A stretch of DNA of 64,000 bases from Lumnitzera littorea. Its lineage: Eukaryota; Streptophyta; Magnoliopsida; Myrtales; Combretaceae. The DNA is taken from the NCBI GenBank assembly GCA_024138015.1, contig JAMXBB010000001.1:90972463-91036462 (forward strand). The letters are read 5' to 3'. Of this stretch, positions 46,675 to 59,308 are shown in pieces (within the stretch, counting starts at the first letter, position 1; each line of letters begins with the position of its first letter). Below the pieces are notes generated by a model. It saw only the letters and a list, made by a program, of their open reading frames with translations. It had not been told where the DNA came from and searched no databases. The position numbers were made by a program, and so were the translations under genes.

Positions 46675-49600
46675 TGTCACGCCCTAAAACGGCAGAGTCG
46701 TAATAGCTCCGCCGTGTAAACCATTCTAAGATAAAAGTTGGCCTTACAACTGCTATCCTAGACCTAATCTACACAAGGCGTCCACGATTAACTCGCTTTG
46801 AAGTAAACAATTTGTAATTTAAATAAATCATTTACCTAAGAAAGTAAGAAAATATATATATATATATACTATAATTGAGTTATTACAATTAACATTTACA
46901 ACGTTTTACTGTAATATATTTCCTAGTTATTATGTTATTTAAAAATAAAAAAATTTTAAATAAAAGCTTAAACCTTAAAAATATATGTTTGTTTTTCAAA
47001 TGTTTTTCCTCACTCCCTAAGATCCAGTAATTGCTAGCTTCAGAATAGTTGTAAACCGCTTCTTAGCTAGCACCTACATGACGTCTATAGAGATATGAGC
47101 AACCACAACTCAATAAGTTAAGATGGAGAACTTAAAACTACACTACAAACATAAACAAGGTCATCAACCAAATCATTTCGTACAATGCATATTTAAGCAA
47201 ATGCCATTACATGACGTTGTCCGGCTCATCGTGAGATTAGAGAAATTACATTCGCTTTAATTCGGGTTGAGGAGTTACCATTAATGCAACAGCTTACAAC
47301 CAAACCCAAGTTTGTGTAATGGAGACACTGCTCCTCTTGTGACTACCTTCGACCCATTGACTTTACCCTTATTGTGACTTCCTCACCTATTACTTAATTC
47401 GACTAAAGATGAAGAAGGGATCCATTATGTCATCAGGCGCTATCCCTTTCGAAAGGGTTGGTATTTGGTTGGAGAATCCTAAGTTTCCCCTAATAGGTTG
47501 CTATACAAGTTCGATTTATGTTTACAAGTCATATCTTTGTTTAGTTTGGTTTAGGGTTATCGATCACTTCATACAATGCAAGCCAGAATAACGAACAGAA
47601 TTATAGCATCACTCATAATCAAGCACATGCACACAACTAACTATCTAACAAGTACAACCAAGTATAATCTCAAGCCTCCAAAATACAGCATCATATTAAT
47701 CCCAACTTACCTAAACTCCTCGCTCGCTCGCTCACTCAAGATTCAACTCACTCAAGCCATCGCTGATTATCCCTATAACACAAACGTGATTTCAGTTTTT
47801 CATATAACTATTATAGGTTAGTTTTATCTTATAACATTTATTGTTATCTTTTGTTTAGGGTTTAATATACCTAATTATCTAGGTCTTAAGTCTTTTACAA
47901 TTCTTCTTGAATTGTATTAAGTTCTGTTTCAGTTTTCGCATCGATTTCTAAATTAGGTTTTTAACTCAATTTTTTATTAAAGATTTTTATGTACACCCTA
48001 AGAAATCATTTCAACCCATAATGTGAAATTAACGGCATTATCTTCGAATATCTTAAATATCGTTTTTAGTCTCTAACTAGTGTTCTAATCCGTGCGATAT
48101 ACCTAGATCCTAATTTAATCACCGAATTCACCCCCGTTATGAGAAAATCTTACATTTTTTATATAATTATCCTAATTTAAGTTTCCTATCAGATTTATTG
48201 TATATTTCTATTATTATCATAATATCAATTTTTATTTTAATATCTTCTATTTATTATATTTCTAATAATTGTGTATTATGTACTATTACTTATTATGTAC
48301 ATAATACACATCTAATATTTTTATTACTCTAATTACTATCTCCCAACATCAATTATCATTTCAAAATATCTAAATTCATCCTAAATCAAATTTCATACCT
48401 AATTACCCTAATTTACAAAATTAACTTAAAATTTATTATTTTTCCCTATTACTTATTTACTACATAATTAACCTAATAATTACATCTAACACCCTAAATG
48501 CTACAAGTATCATACTTCATCAGATTTCAACATCCTAAAACATATAATTATTCACTAAATCAGTAATTAAATATTTAATTACTTAATCAACTCTAAATTA
48601 CCCATTTTATGCCTCATTTTAAGACTTAAAATTTATCTAAAAATTTCAAAAATTAATTTTTGAAAATGGCTTCATAACACTATTCTATATCATCTAAGTA
48701 GTCTACACAAAAATTTTGAACTCAAAACTATACTTCTAAGATCATTTATTTCTAAACTGAAACATGTTCGGTTTTATATGATTTCTTAAGGATCATATAT
48801 TATGGGATATATTTTCATCAAAATAATATTTTTCTTACAAAATACATACAAAATTATTCTAGAATAACAAAATTCATAATTTTTTAAGAATATTTACTAT
48901 TTTTACAAAATTATACAAAATCGGGTTAGAAATCGAACTCATCGATTTGGATAGCTCCAACCACCGTCGATGGCCATGGATATGTCAGCCCACCTGGGCA
49001 CTACCACCACCATGTAGTGATGGTGGCCGTCCACTCCCAACTACTCATCGAGTCTAGGTTCTCCTTAAAAGCCCCAATTGTACAGATTTTTTGTGATTTT
49101 TTCTAAAATCCTAATTTACTCTCAATTCCGCTTCTCTCTATTTTTCTCTCTCAAAACTGGCCAAATGAGCTTCTGAAATTTTCTTGCTATTTATAGAGTA
49201 TTAAGGAAATTATTATGCATTAAATTGATTTTACAACTACCTTATCTTTTTCCCCTAGCTTCCACGACCCAAATCCAAATCATTCCTTATTTTTTTCTAA
49301 TTTTTCTTTGTTTTTCATTTATTAATTATGAATTTTCTTTAATTATTTAGTATTATTTTAACTCATTTCATGTATTTTAAGTAATTACGCATATTTCTAC
49401 CTACATGTAAATTCATATATAATGCAAATAAATATTCTTAAATATTATTTAGGTCGTTCTATGATTTTTAGTATACATATAATTTATCTCTAGTGATTCG
49501 TTAATTATCGAAATACATTTTACGCATTTTCGATAAATAATGAGTTTTATACTTAAAATTTAAAAATTTTATATTTTTTTATTTTATTACTTATTTTCTT

Positions 49601-50057
49601 AAATTCGAACTTAAATGATCATTTTTACTAATATTTCTAACTTTACTTATAATTTAAACTCGATTAGATCTTTCAGTCGATCGAAACCTTGAGTGACTAA
49701 TTATAGGGCTTATAGCCACTCCTCGAGAAGAGCTCCAAGGATCCTATGTGTCATACCCCTATCATCGAAAAGAGCTCTAATAATCAATTTCATACTAGCC
49801 ATCCTTATCGCCTCTCCCTCCCTTACACCATTAAGGAGGCCAATTAGAGATTCTCAATACAACATGGGCGAGAAAGTCATACAAAAACACCCTTCTCCGA
49901 CCCCCATGCATGGATCGTTATTGAGCGCTTATAGCTAAGATGGTAGATAAATCACACAGCTAAGTGCGGCTCAGATAGTTCAACCATAAGACAACGCAAA
50001 ACCCCACGATACTTAACTACTGCCTCAATGCTAACGCCGACGCTGATGTTGATGTCA
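46675..50057 (-). repeat. Candidate long solo LTR (minus strand)
   Basis: On the minus strand the stretch ends GGGCGTGACA (46675-46684), a common 3' end of long plant gypsy LTRs. It contains a TATA box (CTATAAATAG, minus, 49187-49196). No primer site follows on the minus strand, so it would be a solo LTR. A right border with TG on the minus strand is possible at 50057 but unproven; GTCAT occurs at 46670-46674 and 50054-50058. No gene inside. Confidence 0.4.
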
Positions 50058-50321
50058 TTAGCTTTGTATATTTCACTTCTAATTTACTTTCTTTATTTCA
50101 AAACACTATTTTGTTATTTCAACAGCTTATTTACATTTCGTTTAATAGTTCCATTTCTTTATAATTTAAAGTTATTAACAGTTTTCAATATCGATTCAAA
50201 ATGTATATCTGTGTGGTATTAAAATAGGACCAAATCAAACATCTTACAAATAAATAATCGGATATAATTCAACTGATTGATTAAAAAAAGACAACTGTCT
50301 ATTGAATATCACATTCCAACT

Positions 50322-50465
50322 ACGTTTTCAACTAAAATCGTGCATGGGCTCGACTAAATTTAAGGTGATGCAGTTTTCAACTGCAATCGCATATAGACTC
50401 GACTAAATTTAAGGTGATGTAGTTTTCAACTGCAATCGCATATAGGCTCGACTAAATTTAAAATG
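50322..50465. repeat. Tandem repeat, three 49-bp units
   Basis: Units start at 50323, 50372 and 50421, each with 'GTTTTCAACT', 'AATCG', 'GCTCGACTAAATTTAA' and 'GTGATG'. Units 2 and 3 are nearly identical; unit 1 is more diverged. Confidence 0.9.
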
Positions 50466-52790
50466 GAATGATAGATAAAATTATAAAATGTGAGTGTATT
50501 GAAATAATTTATACTAAAATCGTCTCTTGAGTAAACATAAACTAAAATCACCTCGTAAAGAAATCATTTTATTTTGTACTGAAATCATCTCTTGAAGAAA
50601 CGATCTTAAATATAGTATTTTTATAATTATTTTTTCAAATGCTTCATTTTTGTAACTTTTTTTTCTTTTCCCAATAAAAGGGTGTCCATCGGTCAATTGC
50701 CATGGCTCCATCGATTGGCCTTTCCATTGGCTGGCCGGCACCATCCCCAATGCATCAGCCCCCAAACCTAGTCAATTAGCTCATGGCTATACTCGTGTCC
50801 ATTCAAAGATGCTACACTCTAGTTTCAACTCCATCGACTCAAGGATATAGATGACATCCTACCGATGTTTGAATAATGTTTTAGTGGGCATTCACATGAT
50901 ATCTTATAGCAATCTTGATGAATCCTCTCAAAAAGATAATAACTATATTTAAAGGGATGTTCGTTAATCAAACATACTAATTATAAATTACACAGAATTT
51001 GAGCTACGATAAAATAGAAATATGAATCAACGTAACTCTTCTTTACGGGACAATACAAAAATTTATACCTGAAATTTGAGTAACTTTTGAGTTCTATATA
51101 TGAAATTTGATACTCGTAAATGTCATAATCAAAATTCTGCTAATCGAAATCATCACCTCAAGTCTCATTGTGTATTCCTGTACTATTAGCCAGTGATCTT
51201 TGGACACGGCAACTTTCTAAGAATAATGTAGGCGACAAATTTAACGAGTCAAAGTTTGATTTAATATGGTATTGAACAATTTTAACTAAATAAAAATTTG
51301 ATAGGGTATATGATATTTAGTAATTTGAACTTTTGGAGTATATTAGAAAGGCACCTAAATTTCAGTAGTAAATTTGATATTAATTCCTTTTTCACAGCTA
51401 ATCCCAAGAGAATACTGTATACATTTTTAAGAAAAGGTAGAATCATTATAAAGTGAGATTTCATGACTTAGCAAACTTGTATTTACATACATGTAATGGT
51501 ATAAAGGGTAAATTACTTGACTACCTTTAAAATTTTCGAGATTTCTTTGATATGAGGGTGGGTTTTTTTTTTTATACTATAGATCACCTTCTATTATGTA
51601 AAATTATGCATTAATAACTTACAAAATTATATAAACACACCTTAGATAAGTCTAATAACTGCACCAATATCTTGATAATTTTTATAAAGATGAATTCAAT
51701 GTATATCAAGAGATGGAAATTTATCATTAAAACTGGGCTAGCGAGATGAAAGTTCAGGTATGGTTCTGTAAATTGAGCATGGTATGAGAGAACTTTTGAC
51801 GTTATTCCGCACCTCAAAGTCTACCGTCTCATGCAGTGCCCACGCCTTTTTTGTAATTTAATTTTCGTCTTATTGTTGAGCCTATTTTGGTCCTTTAACG
51901 CCGTTGTAGGGTTCATTAGATCTCCATTAAGCATTAACGCTTTGTTGATCATATTATGGTATTACGTAATATGGCTAGAATATCTAGACCTAGACGCTAA
52001 CCAACATGTTCATCGTACCAGTGTGTTTTAGTTATAGGCGTTATGGGAAAGATCAAATACAAATATTGTGAGTTGAAATTCAGAAACAGTCGACGAGATT
52101 CGATATGGACAATACCAAAGATGATTATGAAATTACAAGCAAACGACGAGCAAATACTCATTTTAACAAAGAACAAACTTCGGGAGAATTATCTGACAAT
52201 GTTCCATTATCACTCTCAAATATATTGACTTATAGCACCTTTTTTTCTTTTTTTAATCCGAAGAATTGAATAAAACTATAGTATAATTATTATTACTTAG
52301 GAATGGAATAAATATTTTACACCACACTCACACAAGTGAAACCTCTAATATATACATAAATACCATTTTAAGAAGACATGAAATTTAAAATACATAATAA
52401 AAGATGATTACAAACATTAAAGACATTTTCGATATTCGTTCGAAAATACTTAATTATTAGAAAGCTTGGCCACATCAACTACGGTCAACCGAACTCCAGC
52501 ATAATAAAAAAACAGTTCCAATCATACCGGGTTTACGATCATCAAAACATGCGAGCTGGAGCTTATCAGAATGAACAATAAAAGACGCATATAGGATGAT
52601 GCATCGAGGTGCATAAGTTTCAATGCTACTAAATACGCGAAGTAATATAAATAATGATATATAAATATTATTAAAATATTAATATATAAAAATATATGTA
52701 ATAATATTTTAAAAATTAAATATCTTTATTAATATTTATATATTATTTATTAATTTACATAATATATTATCAATCATTTCTCTTTAATCA
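50466..52790. other. Non-coding stretch, few recognisable features
   Basis: Holds the second copy of the GTCTCTT..AAGAGAC-type motif (50505-50610). Short frames at 51831-52031 and 52043-52228 show no family resemblance and no supporting context. The rest is AT-rich intergenic DNA. Confidence 0.5.
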
Positions 52791-55660
52791 ATCAAGAAAT
52801 GATGATGGGAATTACTTTTATTACTACAGGACAGTAATGATGTAGCTCTCAACTAAAGACGATCAATAACAGAGTTTAATTGGTTGTTTGAACAAACTCA
52901 CACTTTTCCAGAAAAGCACTATAATTTGAGAGAAATAATACAGTTAAAAGCTGCAGATTTGAAAGAAATAAGATTGGATCTGATTGATAGCGGTTCACAA
53001 GCTACAAATTAGTCACTGCTTTTATCTTATGCTTCTATCCACAGCAAAAGCAACATAAAACTACAATAAAACTCTCTTAAAATATCTCACAAAAAGCCAT
53101 TGCTCTACCTTTATGCTCTCAACTTAGAAAAACCGACTCCGGACTACAGTAACACAGATGAATACAAAAAGCAGAATTAAAACAGTTGCTTCTACAACAC
53201 TTCCGTAAGATCTAAGACATCTTTCACAAGCTTCTATCAGTTATTTCTATATTTAGAAATAGAAGATTAAAGAATTAATCTTTTCACATAGATAAGCTCA
53301 AAAACGATGGAATCATACTTTCCATTTCTTTATTGTATATCAATTTTGCATGTTTCTTTTCTCGAGCTTGAGCTCTGAGGTATATACCACCACCTCTCCA
53401 CAATCTTACAAAGTAATTACGGTGGTAACGATAGAAATACAAAGGCGGTGTGGTAGAAAGGTGTGGTCTAATGGGTCTAATGTAATAGTAGTGGAGTTGA
53501 TGATGGTGTGATAGTGTTATCGATGGTGGTACAATGCCGTGTGGAGGTGGTTGCATGCTAATGGAGGTGGCTGCAATGCCGAGGAGGTTTAATCGTAGTG
53601 GTTATGGATCTTTTCACAAACTTTTGTCATACACCAAAATTCATTTTGATTTAATTTTTGCATAACAAAAAATTCCGGTAAATTACATTCATCTCTCCTA
53701 GGAGCTTTTTTAAAATTATATCACACTCCTATCTTTTAAAAATTGAGTAGATTCTCCACGCCCACCCATTGTATTTGAACCGGTAATACCAAATAAGATT
53801 AAATTAATAAAAAAAAAAATGTTCAATAGAAATTAAATTAACATCTATAAAGAAAATAAAAAGAGTAAAAAAAATAATAAATAAAAACCGAAGGTGAAGT
53901 AAGAGGGATTTGAAAAGCTTCCATCGTTCCCCACTGTTGGTACCATCATCCACCACCAACCCCGCCACAACCATTTTAACCCACCCATCTCTTATCAACT
54001 TTCGAGGAACATCATTGCCTTAATCTCTGCTTCCTAAACCCTTTAATGGCAATCCAAATCCTTCTCAAACATTTCGACATCAGTATCGACTTCGACATGG
54101 CAACCAGCTTACCCCTTAAGTTTTGGAAATACTTGATTTCTGCAGATTGTAATAGCCAACACAGAGATTCAGTAGTATACTATATATGTTTTGATCATGC
54201 GATCATCAGCAGTAGAATGATGTTAGTCATCCTTGCAAAAACCACTGATTTTGCAATCAATATGTGGAGTTCAGGGGCTTGGCAGACACCTAATATAGCA
54301 TCTGCAGAGTTTTTTTAAAAGAAAAAAAAAAAGAAAATTTCTTTAAATTTTATTTTAATTTCTATCTGGTTTTTTTTTTTTTACTAATTTAATCTTGTGT
54401 GGCATTTCCATACCATTTCTTTTGCCAAGTGCACATCCACATAATCAAATAAAATGGGGTATTTGTTTAATTTTCAAAACTGAGTGTCCATATAATTTTA
54501 CAAGCCATCAGCATTCACGAGTATAAATTTATCCAATAATATATCCATCAAATCAGGATTTCAATACTTTTTAAGTTATAACATTTTCTAAAATTATCCT
54601 TTTAAAATACCTATAATTAACTTTTAGAATTAAAAGAAAGAAAATAAAATTAATGATAATACCAAATATATATTATAAAAATTTAAACAATCTCAATTAT
54701 TAAATTTATATTTTTACCTAAAATATCATAAAAGATGAATTTTCAATTTCTCCAATAATATACATAATGTTTTTGCTGGTTGTTGAATATGAACTAGTCA
54801 TAGACTCATATACAAGAATCTGTTACCAACGGGGCATCGTATTCTAGTCAATAAGAGGGCCTAAAACAGTATAAAAAGTATGATTCGTGCGTGCAAATCC
54901 AATTCAGCACGGTTTCCAAGTGTACTAACGCATTTGTCGGTATTTAAAAAATAAAAGAAAAGGAAAAAGAAGAAACAAAAGTTATGAGGCTCATAATTAT
55001 CATGGGACAATTCTATGCATCAGAATTCGTACATGAGAAGATACATGCACTGCATAAATTTGATTCTGACAACTGCAGTCCAGTAATCAGAGAGGAAAAA
55101 GGAAAAGAAAATAACATAAAGCCACCGTAGAAGATCTCAGTTCTGCTTAGACATTCTACATTTTTATATTGTAAATGATGTGTCATGCAATGGAATCAGC
55201 CATTTGATCGCAGGACACACATGTTCATATCAACTTCTTGACAAGTTTCAAGTGCCAATGACTATCAACTCCCGGTAATCTTTATTAGGGTTTTGGTTGG
55301 CTTCATAAGAATATAATAAATAGCCCATTTCCCCTAGAAACACTTAGTTTAAGGAATAATTATTTTACAGAATTTCCATTATTATTAACTAAAGAGTTGG
55401 GATGCTCTTTCAAGGTTAAAAAAAATAATTATTTTTTATTTTTCTTACTCCTGTATATATTCTATCCCTTACTCCATCCTACAAGCAAGATATCAATCAA
55501 GACAAGAATATATCGGTATCTTAAATATATTCTTAATCCATCATTGCTAGCATTTTAAATGTAATCAAAGAAAGTACTGCTATTATTTTTACAATCTACT
55601 CTTTAATGCTATGTTTTGATACATTAAAATCCATCAAGATGAAATTATTATTTTAGGTCC
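52791..55660. other. Intergenic DNA, no recognised gene
   Basis: 52800-53300 looks LTR-like but has no partner. 53440-53590 is rich in GGT and GTGG words. A 90-codon frame at 54046-54318 has an ATG and a stop but no recognisable domain. The remainder is AT-rich. Confidence 0.45.
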
Positions 55661-55667
55661 TATTCTC

Positions 55668-55885
55668 TATCCCTATGTTTGGAATTCTTTTAAAAGCCAA
55701 AATCTTGATTTTTTAGAATCGTCAATTTCGATTGTAAGGGGGATTTTGATTCTAGTTACAAAAAGCTGGAATTACAATTCTATTCCAACTCATTTCCTTT
55801 TGTTTCATTTTATTCCAATTCATGATATAAGAGTATAATTTTATTTTTATCTTATTTCAATCGACCATTTAAACATACCATTATG
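55668..55885. mobile_element. MITE-like sequence upstream of the receptor gene
   Basis: CTATGTTTGGAATTC at the left and a right part with 'TTCCAATTCATG' and 'CCATTTAAACATA' give weak terminal inversion, and the interior is full of GGAATT / AATTCC words. This resembles small TIR elements of plants. No target duplication was set. Confidence 0.3.
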
Positions 55886-56657
55886 GTTTAATACAACATT
55901 TTGTAGCATTTGTTAAGTACAAAGAATTAGTACTACCAATAAAAGAAATATATTTAATGGAATGTTTAAATTTCAAATAATTAATATCAAGACTCTTATG
56001 ATATGAAAATTGTTCTCCAAAAGAGATGGATAAAATTTAGTTCCGTTTCCCCAGTAGTTATACCAATAGTTAGAATCAAATACATATATAGAAAATTTAT
56101 TCATTTAAATTTTCAACTGCTGCGTCATATACCTATTAACATTATCCTATATATCTCATATAAAAATAAGTATTTAGTATATAAAATTTCAAAAAGGAAA
56201 ATAATAATAGATATCTCATAACAACAATTGAAAAACCAATGTTACAATTGTCATAATAATATCAATAGGTTATAATTTCTAGTCTTTTTAGCTAGAAATT
56301 ATTAGAAAGGTAAAGATGGAAGCAATGGTTAGTAGCAATAATTAAAACAAAAAAAAGAAAAGAAAAAACAACTTCCAATTAAAAGAATAAAATCGCATTT
56401 TTTCTTATTTTTCAATAATATCATGTATTATAAATTATCACTTAGGATAACTAGTCATTGCGATCATCTTTCATTATCACTCACAATTAAAAACCATCAT
56501 TATTTCTGGGCTCTTGAAATTATTATAACAAAGATTGTCACCATTTTATATAATAATTTTTCAAGAAATAATTTAAAAATATTGAATGTTTCTTTTTTCT
56601 TTTCAACTCTCTAAAGTTTAATAACTGGACGAGACAATTACTAACAAGATCCAAGTG
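55886..56657. other. AT-rich upstream region of the receptor gene
   Basis: No coding frame with family resemblance. A small perfect inverted repeat (AATTTCTAG / CTAGAAATT) lies near 56272-56298. Promoter function is possible by position only; no ABRE-type ACGTGGC element was noticed. Confidence 0.4.
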
Positions 56658-56867
56658 ATTATATATATGTATATATTTTCCAAAGACAACTTCCTCAAAC
56701 TCAGAAGAACAAAAACTGACCCAAAAAAGCGAAGACCCTCCTTTTCCAATTATACCCTTCCCCCATCCTTAAAATATATATCCAACTCCTTTTCTCTCTC
56801 TCTCTCTCTCCCCTCCTCTGTCTCTGTCTGTCTCTCTCTCTCTCTCTCTCTTAAGAAACTTTCTGCA
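56658..56867 (+). promoter_or_regulatory. TATA-like region and CT-rich 5' leader
   Basis: TATA-like tracts lie at 56659-56680 and 56770-56781. Immediately before the start codon is a CT microsatellite (about 56792-56851, interrupted), a frequent feature of plant 5' leaders and core promoters. The transcription start is inferred to lie in this interval. Confidence 0.45.
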
Positions 56868-57500
56868 ATGGAGAGAGGTCAAACTTCTCAAGAGAGACAA
56901 GAAGAAAACACAACCCAACACCACTTAAAGATCCCATCCTGCCTAACTCAGGGTGAGTTCGCTGAGTTATCCCCGTACATAACCGAGTTCCACACCTACA
57001 GGTTGACTTCGGTTCAATGCTCCTCCCTACTAGCTCAGCGTATCAACGCATCCCGGTCTATCGTGTGGTCCATAGTCCGCCGATTCGACAAGCCCCAAGT
57101 TTACAAGCACTTCATTAAGAGCTGCACCGTGAAAGAGGACTTCCAGATCACCGTGGGTTGCACGCGCGAGGTGAGCGTGATATCGGGCATACCGGCTGCC
57201 ACGAGTAACGAGCGGCTAGACAAGCTGGACGACGAACGACACGTCACGGGGTTCAGCATCACAGGAGGGGAGCATAGGTTAAGGAATTACAGGTCGGTGA
57301 CAACATTGCATGAAATGGAGCGTGAAGGGAAGATCTGGACTGTTGTTCTGGAATCCTACGTCGTGGATGTTCCGGAAGGGAACACGGAAGAGGACACGCG
57401 TTTGTTCGCGGACACGGTCGTGAAGTTGAATCTGCAGAAGTTGGCTTCCGTCGCGGAAGGGTTAGCACGTGAAAGGGATGGTGCATCACGAGGACGGTGA
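56868..57500 (+). CDS. PYL1: Abscisic acid receptor, PYR1/PYL1-like
   Basis: A soluble START/Bet v I-fold receptor that binds ABA and then inhibits clade A PP2C phosphatases, releasing SnRK2 kinases. The intronless frame encodes 210 residues, near the usual length. Start chosen at MERGQTSQ: the context GCAATGG is good, and the in-frame extension upstream only translates the CT repeat. Visible landmarks, 21 residues later than in Arabidopsis PYR1: the ABA carboxylate lysine K80 (in YKHFIKSC), gate loop SGIPA 106-110, E115, latch HRL 136-138 within GGEHRL, Y141, and N188 in VKLNLQKL. FSITGGEHRLRNY favours PYL1 over PYR1, and H81 fits the dimeric subclass. The gate has Ile where the family almost always has Leu. 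Base composition is far richer in G+C than its surroundings. The orthology to PYL1 is likely, not proven. Confidence 0.96.
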   Translation: MERGQTSQERQEENTTQHHLKIPSCLTQGEFAELSPYITEFHTYRLTSVQCSSLLAQRINASRSIVWSIVRRFDKPQVYKHFIKSCTVKEDFQITVGCTREVSVISGIPAATSNERLDKLDDERHVTGFSITGGEHRLRNYRSVTTLHEMEREGKIWTVVLESYVVDVPEGNTEEDTRLFADTVVKLNLQKLASVAEGLARERDGASRGR

Positions 57501-58896
57501 GGATAGTAATTAATTAATACACTGTCGACACTATTCAAACATAAGGATAATTCGTGGTGGTTATTAGGTTATCAATCGTGTAGAAAAAGGAAATGATATC
57601 GAAACAAATGCGCCTGTTTACGTATAGATCGGAGAAAGTTTTTTCTTTTTTGGGGGGATTAACATGAACATCTGATGTGTGCGATCTCTAACAGTTAATT
57701 GTTGCTGTGAGTTTTTCTGGCGAAAGGTTAGCCGGTTCTTTACATGGTAAGGGCATTTCCGTCAATGCATGTGTAAATGAATGCTGTTTTTTTTTTCTTT
57801 TTTTTTTTATCGTTTTGTACAAATGTGAAAATTATTAAACATTTGAAATTTGGGTATTTTTATTGTCAATTTTATACAGTTGAAGTTTGGTTTTTAGTAC
57901 TACGTATATTTGGCTTTCAGTATATTTTTTTTAATATTATAATTCCATTTGCTATATCTTGACAATTGGGTCACTTAGACAAATTTACAAGAAATCAGCT
58001 GCGGAAGGGAAGTAGCTGACTTGGTATATTTCACATACAACTAGGATATATATTATAAGTGAACAAAATGAGCAACCTGTCATGCAATTTTGACAAGTAT
58101 GGAAAATATATAGCAAGTCGGCTATAAATGAAGAAATCCACACAAAGCTACCTGAGTTCAATTCAATATGTACTAAGTTTAGTAACTATGGCTCATTAAG
58201 ACTGCGAACATAATCTAGTTGAGCTATCGATTGAAGTCAAAGTTTATGTTCAAAATTCCAACTCCATCCTATCCTAAGTTTAGGATTGAAATTTTGCATT
58301 TCGAATGTAGTTGGAATCCAATTTGAGCTGTAATGTTTCAGAACCTGAGATGCTGTAGTTTGTCACATGTTATCTTCTTTATAATGACACATTAAAGCAT
58401 TTAAAAATATATAACCTATCTAAATTTCACAATAAAAAATAAATTTTGCCAATATGCATAAATTAAACTTTGTAACATTAAACATAAAAAGCAATCACTA
58501 AGTTTTGATTGTTCTACAAATAATCATAAAATCCATTATTTCTCAACTTAGATTGCATTAAACATAACCTGTCACCAATAAATGTACTACTAAAGATAAC
58601 TAGAGTTAATATGGCTCCAAAAGCAACAAACTAGGTAACAAGTAACATTACTGTGGTTATGAATAAGTAACATAAGATATTAGCTGAGTCATAAAGAGGA
58701 GTCTGATCTCCAAACACAATTAAAACATCTCAATATATGCAAATTTGCTCCCATTATTGTAATAGTAATCATAGTACTCTCTTACATCCTTATAGGGAAT
58801 ATCATAGCAATAATCATCAAAGATCTTTAAACCTTTAAAAGGATTTGTACTTGTGGCTAAAAAGAAAAAGGATCTCCCAAGAGTGAGCTACTGCCG
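57501..58896. other. 3' flank of the receptor gene and intergenic DNA
   Basis: No canonical AATAAA was seen close to the stop; AATGAA-type words lie near 57776-57782, next to T runs (57785-57810), and could serve polyadenylation. No other gene. Confidence 0.45.
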
Positions 58897-59075
58897 TGAA
58901 ATCTTATAGTTAAATGTCTCACATGAATTGTAGAAGGTTGCAATACTAATTTGTAAGACTATGATTGTGAACACCTTATCAACACAAACTTAAAACTTTT
59001 GAGCCAAGTAATTGAAATTGACCAATTAATATTTGTTGGCTTAGTTATTCGATGCTTTTGACCTAAAGCATTACA
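58897..59075 (+). repeat. TRIM left LTR
   Basis: Starts TGAAATCTTATAG, ends GCATTACA. Shares 'TTAAATGTCTCACATG', 'TTGTGAACACCTTATCAA' and 'GATGCTTTTGACCTAA' with the right copy, with mostly transition differences. Confidence 0.8.
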
Positions 59076-59308
59076 AATGATATCAGAGTAAACCTTTTGC
59101 CTGTAGGTAAATAATTTAAATCTAGTTCCAATTTAGAAAAGAGATTTGAGAAAGATGGGAAGTATCACCAAGGTATGATTCTTTATATGCTTCTAAGATG
59201 ACTTATAGGTAGTAGGTAAGCCGAATTGTACAGCGAAAAGGAGGAAGATCCGAGTCTAATTATAAGGTCTTGTGACTAAGACATCGTGTATTTAAAGAGG
59301 AGAGATTA

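Noticed and set aside
46670..50058. GTCAT at both edges as proof of a solo-LTR target duplication
   Set aside because: The right-hand border would end in GAT rather than CA, and a 5-base match within a few hundred bases is expected fairly often by chance.
54046..54318. 90-codon plus-strand frame MAIQILLKHFD...
   Set aside because: A full ATG-to-stop frame, but no recognisable domain, no homologue I can name, and length within chance expectation for the window. Only listed within the intergenic stretch.
56655..56867. 71-codon in-frame extension upstream of the receptor start
   Set aside because: It begins with GTG, translates mainly a CT microsatellite (Ser-Leu repeats), and the PYL-like sequence begins at the ATG at 56868. 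It is treated as 5' leader.
57259..57538. Two minus-strand frames opposite the receptor gene
   Set aside because: Shadows of a G+C-rich coding strand; no domain.
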